Assembly (NCBI GenBank): GCA_027357125.1
Contig: DAHVVW010000049.1
Coordinates: 1-9,588 of the forward strand
DNA from: Clostridiales bacterium
Lineage (GTDB): Bacteria; Bacillota; Desulfitobacteriia; Desulfitobacteriales; Desulfitobacteriaceae
Reading direction: 5' to 3'
DNA: 9,588 bases
The position numbers and the translations under genes are program-made. The notes beneath the pieces are model-generated. The model was not told the DNA's origin. It saw nothing but the letters and a program-made list of their open reading frames with translations, and made no database searches. Below, one piece after another: positions 1 through 5,328 of this stretch (positions are counted from its first letter, which is position 1; each line of letters starts with the position of its first letter).

Positions 1-802
1 CTGCCGTCTGACTGGCTGTTTTCTCCCCTTCGCGGATTATATTGGTTATTTCATCCAGACGCTCTTTATGATGGGCAATTAGTTCTTTAATCCGTTTCCT
101 ATAATCTTTAATGATACTGCGATGTGCAGGGAATACCACATCAATATCAAATTCGTTTATCTTCTTAAGACTAGCGAGATAAAGCCCCAGACTGTCTTTA
201 TCATAGCCCCAGAAGGTAATATTCGGTGTAATCTCATTTAGAATATGGTCACCGGAAAAAAACAATTTGTATTTCCTTTCATATAAACCGATATGGCCTG
301 GTGTATGTCCTGGAATATCTACTACTTCAAGGACGTACGGCCCGATTTCAAGAATATCTCCCTCAGCCAGCGGGCTATATTCAAAAAGCTCAGTAGTGTT
401 CTTGCCAAATTCCTTATTGCTAAAGGTAAGAGCTTCTTTGTCCAGAGCAAGAGCTGTATACATTTTTTCTGATACACTCTCTTCTGAACTCCTAAATAAA
501 TTAATTAACTCCCCATCCTTTTTGCTGATTAGAACATTACACCCCAATTTTCTCAAGTCGTCTGCAAGCCCCGAATGATCAATATGCATGTGAGTTAGGA
601 GCAAATCAGTCTTGTTAAGATCAATGTTAAGTTCCGCTACACCCATCATCAAAGCATCTTTACATGCCTTGAGATTAAACCCGGTATCAATGATAAGATT
701 TCTTTTGTCAGAGAAAAGGATATAACTATTGAGAGATCTTAGAGGATTATTGGGAAGAGGAATCTCGTTGAGATAAATATTGGGGAACACTTCACGTACC
801 AT
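1..802 (-). CDS. Metallo-beta-lactamase-fold hydrolase, C-terminus cut by the window edge
   Basis: The frame is open from an ATG at 802 to base 1 without a stop, giving 267 residues; the C-terminus lies outside the window. A good ribosome binding site (AGAGGTG, 816-810) sits 7 nt before the ATG. The product has the zinc-ligand set of the metallo-beta-lactamase superfamily: Asp39 in IDTG, the THMHIDH motif at 70-76 (His71, His73, Asp75, His76), His166 in PGHTPGH, Asp185 in SGDH, and His227 in FPAH. After the last ligand comes a helical stretch (HHKERLDEI, then GEKTASQTA) like the C-terminal winged-helix tail of LACTB2-like hydrolases. The substrate cannot be read from sequence; thioesters and other small hydrolysable metabolites are typical for the fold. 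There is no signal peptide, so it is cytoplasmic. It lies 54 bp downstream of the pyruvate-kinase-like gene and could be co-transcribed. Its DNA is visibly more AT-rich than the other genes here. Fold confidence is high; function is unknown. Confidence -1.
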   Translation of the reverse strand, partial: MVREVFPNIYLNEIPLPNNPLRSLNSYILFSDKRNLIIDTGFNLKACKDALMMGVAELNIDLNKTDLLLTHMHIDHSGLADDLRKLGCNVLISKKDGELINLFRSSEESVSEKMYTALALDKEALTFSNKEFGKNTTELFEYSPLAEGDILEIGPYVLEVVDIPGHTPGHIGLYERKYKLFFSGDHILNEITPNITFWGYDKDSLGLYLASLKKINEFDIDVVFPAHRSIIKDYRKRIKELIAHHKERLDEITNIIREGEKTASQTA

Positions 803-856
803 CTTGTTTCACCTCTATGCTTATGTGTGCCTAAAACTGTCAAATCCACAATGGGA

Positions 857-1405
857 TTACTGCGCCGGTTTACAGATAATTTCATGAATTTTGCTGGCGA
901 AGAAATGATTGGAATGGTTCGGGGTGATGACCAAGGCACTGTCCGCTCCGTGCCCGGTACCGCCTACGGCGATCACTTTACTCCCAAATTCAATGAGTCC
1001 GGCGTCTAAGGCCATAACTGCAACCTCAACCCCTACTTTGACACCCTGACCGAACATACGCAGCGTATGCGCGACAATCTCAGCCGGATAAAGCCCTCCG
1101 GCTTGAATGCGCAAAGCCCGGTCGATTCCGGCAAAAAGATGGGTTGTGGTTAATACTTTTACCCCCTGTGCACTGAGACCGGCGCGCCGCTCCGCTTCCA
1201 TTTCATCAATACCGGGGCCCGCATAGCCCACATGATGGGTAACACACACTACTTGCAGATCGTGACCGTGGAAGATCTCTGCCGTCTCGCCGGAATTTGA
1301 AGCCACTACGACCGTAGTAATTCCCAGTTCACGCGCCCGTTTAAGCACCAGGGAAACTGTGCGCTCGGTATTTACCGCCCCGCTCTTTTCGAAAAGCTCC
1401 ATCAT
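857..1405 (-). CDS. Stand-alone pyruvate kinase alpha/beta (C-terminal) domain protein
   Basis: The 182-residue product corresponds to the C-terminal alpha/beta domain of pyruvate kinase without the catalytic barrel, a small family I recall from anaerobic Firmicutes and archaea. Visible landmarks are VVVASNSGETA at 32-42, CVTHHVGYAGPG at 54-65, VLTTTHLFAGIDRAL at 84-98, LRMFGQGVKVGVEVAVMALD at 115-134, and GGTGHGADSALVITP at 148-162. The Ser/Thr- and Gly-rich turns suggest binding of a phosphorylated or nucleotide ligand, as this domain does in some pyruvate kinases. It lacks the kinase active site, so it should not be called a pyruvate kinase. Two ATG codons stand in tandem (1405 and 1402). 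The Shine-Dalgarno GAGGGGG (1416-1410) lies in the last codons of comB and is better spaced for 1402. Only one base separates it from the comB stop, which implies translational coupling. Cytoplasmic; function unknown. Confidence -1.
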   Translation of the reverse strand: MMELFEKSGAVNTERTVSLVLKRARELGITTVVVASNSGETAEIFHGHDLQVVCVTHHVGYAGPGIDEMEAERRAGLSAQGVKVLTTTHLFAGIDRALRIQAGGLYPAEIVAHTLRMFGQGVKVGVEVAVMALDAGLIEFGSKVIAVGGTGHGADSALVITPNHSNHFFASKIHEIICKPAQ

Positions 1406-1406
1406 T

Positions 1407-2147
1407 CTACCCCCTCATATCATCAGCAAGCCAGACAATCTCGCCGTCTGCCAGCACCGGCACAATCGGCAAAATGTTGGTGGTTGCACAGTAAATTATA
1501 TCTCTTTCAAGCCCTAATGACAAAAGTTTCCGCCCATGGTCAGAGCGGCAGATCGTCTCGATCAAATGGCCTTCCGCAGCGCGGTACAACATGCGTGAAG
1601 CTTCACCAAGGTCATTAACTTCCACTTCCGGTCCCAGCGCATCGATCAGCATGCCCGCACACAGGATATCCGGGAGGTCAAATCTGTCCTCTGTCCCTGC
1701 ACAAAAGATTGCTATCCCCTCCAGTCCGCTGTTTCTTTCCATCTCTCGGAAAATCGAATGCACGATGCTCTGAAGGTTGACAAAAGAAGCAAGCCAGACC
1801 TGGGGGGCCTCAGATGCTGCCCTAATAGCCCTGGTGCCGTTGGTAGTGGTTAAAATAACCGTTTTTCCTCCCACTTTTTCCGGTGCATAGTCGAACGGAG
1901 AATTCCCTAGGTCAAATCCTTCAATTCTCACAGCGTGGCGCTCTCCGCCCAAAAGTGATCCCGGGAGGGTAAGCCTTTTTTCCAGGGCTTCTTCCGGCGA
2001 AAGCGCGGGAACAACTGCCTGACATCCGTTGGCAAGGGCAGTGACAATCGTGCTGGTGGCGCGCAGAACATCAATGACGATTACTAGTTTGTCTTCCAAG
2101 TATGGTAAAAACGGTGAACTTGCGCTATGAAGAACTTCAATTAACAT
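1407..2147 (-). CDS. comB: ComB-type 2-phosphosulfolactate phosphatase family protein
   Basis: At 246 residues it has the usual length of the ComB family, which was described as removing phosphate from 2-phospho-3-sulfolactate in the phosphoenolpyruvate-dependent route to coenzyme M. Family motifs are intact: VIDVLRATSTI (24-34, Asp26 a likely Mg ligand), LLGGER (65-70) followed by IEGFDLGNSP (75-84), TTTNGTRA (100-107), FCAGTEDRFDLPDILCAG (148-165), and the late SDHGRKLLSLG and DIIYC blocks (202-220). The start is an ATG at 2147 with GAGGTGA (2158-2152) just upstream. Many bacteria that do not make coenzyme M carry ComB homologues, and no other coenzyme M gene (ComA, ComC, ComDE) is seen here. 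The true substrate in this organism may therefore be a different phosphorylated 2-hydroxy acid. It is coupled to the pyruvate-kinase-C gene that follows. Family call is firm; in vivo role is uncertain. Confidence -1.
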   Translation of the reverse strand: MLIEVLHSASSPFLPYLEDKLVIVIDVLRATSTIVTALANGCQAVVPALSPEEALEKRLTLPGSLLGGERHAVRIEGFDLGNSPFDYAPEKVGGKTVILTTTNGTRAIRAASEAPQVWLASFVNLQSIVHSIFREMERNSGLEGIAIFCAGTEDRFDLPDILCAGMLIDALGPEVEVNDLGEASRMLYRAAEGHLIETICRSDHGRKLLSLGLERDIIYCATTNILPIVPVLADGEIVWLADDMRG

Positions 2148-2166
2148 GCTGTCACCTCAGGCTCAA

Positions 2167-2194
2167 ATTATGCATTATGCGTTAGGCGTTATGA
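2167..2194 (-). repeat. Four tandem 7-bp units upstream of comB
   Basis: Read on the minus strand the units are TCATAAC, GCCTAAC, GCATAAT and GCATAAT; the last two are identical. They lie in the comB leader, between the candidate promoter and the ribosome binding site. The gap shows no gene and no U-tailed terminator hairpin for lipM. The pattern is seen directly; any function is unknown. Confidence -1.
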
Positions 2195-2237
2195 CAGAAA
2201 TTCCACCTCTTGTTCCCTGATTCCTGCTATAAACACA

Positions 2238-2266
2238 AATTCACAAGCTCTTCGATAGATTGTCAA
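2238..2266 (-). promoter_or_regulatory. Candidate sigma-A promoter for comB
   Basis: On the minus strand a perfect -35 hexamer TTGACA (2266-2261) is followed after exactly 17 bp by TGAATT (2243-2238), a poor -10 with 3 of 6 consensus matches. Transcription would start near 2231 and leave a leader of about 84 nt before comB. The -35 lies inside an inverted repeat, TTCGAT (2251-2256) and ATCGAA (2270-2275). The promoter would separate the comB unit from the lipoate genes. It is inferred from spacing and the perfect -35 only. Confidence -1.
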
Positions 2267-2283
2267 ATGATCGAACCTATAAT

Positions 2284-3093
2284 TCAACGTTTTTTCGTCC
2301 ATTCCTCTGACAAATACTTGCCTGTTAATTCAGACAGCAACGACCTTTCCCCTTCTGAGAGAGTACCCCCTTCCAGTTTAATCCCCATCACCTCTTCAAA
2401 TCCCTGGCAAATCGCCGTTTCCAGCTCTGCTCTGCTGACAGGCTTGGGCCACACTTCATCTAAGGCGCAGGCCTTACGTTTAAAACTTTGAAGTAAACGT
2501 TTCCGCACTTCCTCACTGGGAAACTTCAAAACCCGAAACAACAGATCGGCATCAAAATGAAGGATAATCGAACCATGCTGCAGCAAGACTCCGTCTTTGC
2601 GCACCTGGGCGCTGCCAACAAGCTTGCGCCCTGCTACCACTAATTCATACCACGAAGGCGCATCAAAACAGGCAGCTGAGCTTAACTCTTTCATATTTGC
2701 ATGCGCAACCATTTCTGCCGGAATCCCGAGGGTTTGAAATGCTTTGAGCAGGGCTTGGCTTATTTTAAGGTATGATTCAATCACCGTACCGGCTACATTC
2801 TCCTCCTTTTCAGGGGCTATCACACTATATGTAAGTTCATACTGATGCAGCACGGCCCGACCCCCTGTAGGCCGCCTGACAATATCCAACCCTTCGGCCT
2901 TACAGGCTTCCTCGTCAACCTCCTTCGCATAACTTTGGGCGTAACCCAAAGAGAGTGTTGCCGGGTTCCAGCCATAGAAACGTAAAGTCGCTTCCCAGCC
3001 TTCCGACCGTAAGCCCAGCAGAATTGCTTCATCAATCGCCATGTTTTCAGCGCCGGTATGAACCTCGTAGGGTAAGTACCGCCACTTCTTCAT
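2284..3093 (-). CDS. lipM: Octanoyltransferase LipM (octanoyl-ACP to GcvH)
   Basis: This 269-residue protein has the biotin/lipoate ligase-type catalytic fold: a NMAIDEA start motif (17-23), LRFYGWNPATLSLGY (37-51), and RRPTGGRAVLH (73-83). What separates octanoyltransferases of the LipM type from lipoate ligases is a catalytic cysteine with a lysine 15 residues later. Here Cys142 (AACFDAPSWYE) and Lys157 (AGRKLVGSAQ) have exactly that spacing, matching the Cys150/Lys165 pair I recall for Bacillus subtilis LipM. The expected reaction is transfer of octanoate from acyl carrier protein to the GcvH lysine through an acyl-cysteine intermediate, in the cytoplasm. The start is an ATG at 3093 with AGAGGA (3107-3102) 8 nt upstream. 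It follows the two radical SAM genes by 76 bp on the same strand and completes a lipoate-assembly set beside the gcv operon. A LipL-type amidotransferase or an LplA-type ligase is less likely. Confidence -1.
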   Translation of the reverse strand: MKKWRYLPYEVHTGAENMAIDEAILLGLRSEGWEATLRFYGWNPATLSLGYAQSYAKEVDEEACKAEGLDIVRRPTGGRAVLHQYELTYSVIAPEKEENVAGTVIESYLKISQALLKAFQTLGIPAEMVAHANMKELSSAACFDAPSWYELVVAGRKLVGSAQVRKDGVLLQHGSIILHFDADLLFRVLKFPSEEVRKRLLQSFKRKACALDEVWPKPVSRAELETAICQGFEEVMGIKLEGGTLSEGERSLLSELTGKYLSEEWTKKR

Positions 3094-3169
3094 AAGCTTC
3101 TTCCTCTCTTAGAAAATACCCTATATCTCAAGGCTTGTCGCCGCATTCCTGAACGGATAATGGAATTTG

Positions 3170-4117
3170 TCAGGTGCGCAGCACTTCCCAGGCTTGGGCT
3201 GCTTCAGCTTTGGTTAAGGAACGGGGGTAATTGTACATTGTCTCTCCCGGGGTCTCGTTATAGTATGGGCGGTTGCACCCCGTGCAGCCGGAAGTGCGGA
3301 AAGCTTCTCCATCTCGCAGAAGCTGCTGCAGGCGATCAAGCGGCAGACCGAAGTCTAGTAGCTTCCCGTCTTTAAACCCGAACTGATCGGCCCGCGCCTG
3401 CCCTTGCCTTATCAGAAAATGGGCCGCCTGAACCCGCCGGTAGTGCGCAAGTGCAGGCTGATCACAGTGTTCCAAACGCGTCCCTCTGACAGGAGTAAAC
3501 GCAAAAAGTGCAACGGTAATACCCTGATCATATAAGTCCTGAATTAAGTGCGCCATCTCTTCTTCACTTTCACCCAGCCCCACAATCAGGTGCGTGGCAA
3601 TGCTCCCGGGAAAGCGCGCTGCTGCTTCTGTGAGCAGGGAATAACGTCTGTCCCAGGAACCGTCTTTCACTTGCATATAAACTTCTGGAGTCGCGGCATC
3701 CAAGGCAATACTGACGTGGTCCACTCCCAGTTCTAAGAGCTCCTGAATTTCTTCGAGGGTGCGCGGGCCTGCGGACACACAGATGGGAGCATCTGTGTGC
3801 TCTTTAACTTCTTTAACCCAGACCTTGGTCGCGGCCAAGGCTTCCTCATCCTGGACCACCTGAAAGCAGATACGTTTCAGGGTATCCTGGGCTTGCCCAC
3901 CTTCAAGCCCTTTAAGAAAATCAGCGCGCGGAAACTGGGGCCACGTTACGCGCGAAAGCATATCTGATCTTGCTCCGCTTTCACGGGCCTGGGCGCAAAA
4001 TGCACAGTTAAAATGGCAACGTTCTCCGACCATCAGGTAGGCCGTTGTCGGCAAATCATCCACTTTAATTTGCTTTAAGCCTAACACTTTGGCGGTGCCT
4101 AGAGAGCAACGGATCAT
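3170..4117 (-). CDS. lipS2: Radical SAM protein, probable subunit of a LipS1/LipS2-type lipoyl synthase
   Basis: Numbered from the ATG at 4117 the protein has 315 residues. The radical SAM signature CHFNCAFC is at 34-41 (Cys34, Cys38, Cys41), within a biotin-synthase-like barrel containing ICVSAGPRTLEEI (112-124), VDHVSIALDA (132-141) and HLIVGLGESEEEM (176-188). Near the C-terminus Cys278 and Cys281 (SGCTGCNRPYYNE) could bind an auxiliary Fe-S cluster that supplies sulfur. I read it as one partner of the two-protein lipoyl synthase reported from Thermococcus, which inserts two sulfurs into octanoyl-lysine in place of LipA. The ATG at 4117 forms an ATGA overlap with the upstream stop. An in-frame GTG at 4129 is unlikely because it overlaps the Shine-Dalgarno GAGAGGAG (4136-4129). 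Its overlap with another radical SAM gene and proximity to lipM and gcvH drive the assignment. Which partner is numbered 1 or 2 is tentative. Otherwise it is a BioB-like radical SAM protein of unknown substrate. Confidence -1.
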   Translation of the reverse strand: MIRCSLGTAKVLGLKQIKVDDLPTTAYLMVGERCHFNCAFCAQARESGARSDMLSRVTWPQFPRADFLKGLEGGQAQDTLKRICFQVVQDEEALAATKVWVKEVKEHTDAPICVSAGPRTLEEIQELLELGVDHVSIALDAATPEVYMQVKDGSWDRRYSLLTEAAARFPGSIATHLIVGLGESEEEMAHLIQDLYDQGITVALFAFTPVRGTRLEHCDQPALAHYRRVQAAHFLIRQGQARADQFGFKDGKLLDFGLPLDRLQQLLRDGEAFRTSGCTGCNRPYYNETPGETMYNYPRSLTKAEAAQAWEVLRT

Positions 4118-5034
4118 AGGGCACAGCACTCCTCTCCCCGTATGATTTCCAGTTCTTTTTCCTCTGCAAGACGCCGGGCAGCAGGCGTAGGCAGAACCAC
4201 ACGGTTAAGGCCAAGAGCGACCCCCGCTTCGTCAAGAACCTGACGGTACCGTCCTTTAGGCCGCATGCATCCCAACGCCAGCGGGATATTCGGGAAACGG
4301 ATCCTTGCTTGAGCTAAAAACTGCACCACTTCTTCGAGTAGAGGCGGCTGGCGGTTGGCATAGCGGGTATGAGGGGTAGGGATAAAAACGATGAAAGTAA
4401 GTCCGTCAAGACCAAGTTCAGACAATACAGCCAACGCTTTTTCCTCCCCGGCAAATTCCCCGCCTTTGAGCCCCAGAGTCAGATGCGGCATAACCTTGAG
4501 CCCTGCCTCACGCAGCTTGAGATACACAGTCCGGTAATCTTCAGCACTGCGTTTAAGTCCATACACTTCCCTAATCGTCTCATCATCAGCCACAAAATCG
4601 AAGGACACTGTATCAGCAAGCCCTTTAAGGGCCAAAATTTCCTCATCATCAACAAGCCCAACGTGAAAATTAAGGCGAACTTGGGCTTTTAAGCGGTAAA
4701 GTCGTTCTAAGTGAGCGTAAAAAGGAACCTTCCCTTCAGCAGTACAACCACCGCTAATCAGGGCGCTGCGAAAAGGCAGCTCTTTCGTATCTTCAGGCAC
4801 TTGGGTCAGCGGGAGCATTCCCTCCAAATAGTGTCCGCCGCAGTGAGCACAATTAAGAGCACAGCCCGTGCCGGTTAATGTCACGCTTTGGGTTGCAGTT
4901 GGAGAGTCAAAGTAGATCTTATCCACGAAATTACGTTTCCTGATTTCCCACCCGCGCTCGATTAGCGCACGCGTTTCCGGCGCAAACACGGCCAAAGATT
5001 TTCCTGCCACTTCCCCACATCTCCCACTAAACAT
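4114..5034 (-). CDS. lipS1: Radical SAM protein (uncharacterised BioB-homologue type), probable LipS1/LipS2 partner
   Basis: The 306-residue protein carries the cluster motif CALNCAHC at 58-65 (Cys58, Cys62, Cys65). It then shows features of the family annotated as uncharacterised homologues of biotin synthase (COG1856, from memory): GGHYLEGM (66-73), LISGGCTAEGKVP (92-104), NFHVGLVD (122-129), VSFDFVADDETIREVYGL (143-160), PHLTLGLKGGEFAGEEKA (183-200), IPTPHTRY (218-225) and LGCMRPKGRYR (254-264). The protein ends GEECCAL, with Cys303 and Cys304 possible auxiliary cluster ligands. I infer a lipoyl synthase subunit working with the overlapping downstream gene. The ATG at 5034 has no clear ribosome binding site. 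A TTG at 4995 with AGGA 6 nt before it would give a shorter N-terminus, closer to what I expect for the family. The gene begins 294 bp after gcvPB and may have its own promoter or be read through. Fold is secure; role is inferred from context. Confidence -1.
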   Translation of the reverse strand: MFSGRCGEVAGKSLAVFAPETRALIERGWEIRKRNFVDKIYFDSPTATQSVTLTGTGCALNCAHCGGHYLEGMLPLTQVPEDTKELPFRSALISGGCTAEGKVPFYAHLERLYRLKAQVRLNFHVGLVDDEEILALKGLADTVSFDFVADDETIREVYGLKRSAEDYRTVYLKLREAGLKVMPHLTLGLKGGEFAGEEKALAVLSELGLDGLTFIVFIPTPHTRYANRQPPLLEEVVQFLAQARIRFPNIPLALGCMRPKGRYRQVLDEAGVALGLNRVVLPTPAARRLAEEKELEIIRGEECCAL

Positions 5035-5166
5035 TTATCTTAGCCAGTCTGTTACTACTGGAAATCGATCAATCCCAAACTTCTAAACTTTATAACCTGA
5101 TTATAGGTCTCTTGCGGTCTTAGTGGCTAATATTCAGAGCTCATCAATAAAGCACCGCCTTAAAAG

Positions 5167-5194
5167 CCTAACACCTTGAACCTCGAACCACGAT
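5167..5194 (-). repeat. Four tandem 7-bp units ending in GG
   Basis: On the minus strand the units are ATCGTGG, TTCGAGG, TTCAAGG and TGTTAGG, each exactly 7 nt and ending in GG. The first two resemble units of the run at 5291-5328, so the two runs probably share an origin. The pattern is seen directly; function is unknown. Confidence -1.
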
Positions 5195-5202
5195 AACGGG
5201 CA

Positions 5203-5233
5203 GGCGAATAGCTCAATCACTGAACCATTCGCC
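5203..5233 (-). other. 31-nt RNA hairpin downstream of gcvPB
   Basis: The outer arms GGCGAAT (5203-5209) and ATTCGCC (5227-5233) are perfect inverted repeats. Read as minus-strand RNA, the transcribed sense, all inner positions also pair: the stem runs for 14 pairs, of which 8-24, 10-22 and 14-18 are G-U wobbles, closed by a 3-nt loop (UGA). On the plus strand those three positions are A-C mismatches. This strand bias favours an RNA element in the gcv/lip transcript over a DNA operator. No U-tract follows, so it is not a standard intrinsic terminator; an mRNA-stabilising or processing hairpin is possible. Confidence -1.
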
Positions 5234-5290
5234 CACATCGTTTATCCCAAATCATTTACAACTTCTGTCCCAAACTTATCGCTAATTATG

Positions 5291-5328
5291 CGTCTGAATT
5301 TCCGAACCTCCGAACCACGAATAGCGAA
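5291..5328 (-). repeat. Five tandem TTCG-type units abutting the gcvPB stop codon
   Basis: Directly after the gcvPB TAG (5331-5329) the minus strand reads TTCGCTA, TTCGTGG, TTCGGAGG, TTCGGAAA, TTCAGACG, units of 7, 7, 8, 8 and 8 nt. The degeneracy suggests an old repeat expansion rather than a recent one. It has no evident coding or terminator role. Confidence -1.

Larger units (their letters stand above)
5035..5328. other. Spacer between gcvPB and the lipS-like genes, no gene found
   Basis: No convincing coding frame exists here. The spacer contains two runs of short repeats (5167-5194 and 5291-5328), a 31-nt hairpin (5203-5233), and a 10-bp direct repeat TCCCAAACTT at 5073-5082 and 5268-5277, with a related TCCCAAAT at 5245-5252. 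On the minus strand a perfect TATAAT lies at 5105-5100, about 65 bp before the radical SAM start codon, but no good -35 stands at the right distance (best is TTAGCC with a 19-bp spacer). I list it only as a weak promoter possibility. No hairpin with a U-run, as expected of an intrinsic terminator, was found after gcvPB. Confidence -1.

Noticed and set aside
267..578. A 103-residue plus-strand frame near the left edge
   Set aside because: The opposite strand encodes the metallo-beta-lactamase-fold protein with all metal ligands in order, so this frame is a shadow.
815..843. TTGACA on the minus strand (843-838) as a promoter for the hydrolase gene
   Set aside because: The -10 position reads GCATAG and overlaps the Shine-Dalgarno; a transcript starting there would lack the ribosome binding site.
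4118..4129. GTG start at 4129 for the second radical SAM gene
   Set aside because: The GTG overlaps the Shine-Dalgarno itself, leaving no spacing; the ATG at 4117 forms a standard ATGA overlap with the upstream stop.
5203..5233. Intrinsic terminator for the gcv operon
   Set aside because: The stem is strong but no U-run follows it in the direction of transcription, so I list it only as an RNA hairpin.
5035..5328. A riboswitch or CRISPR array in the central spacer
   Set aside because: The repeats are too short and degenerate for CRISPR, and I could not find the paired helices of a glycine or other known riboswitch. A glycine riboswitch, if present, would be upstream of gcvT outside the window.
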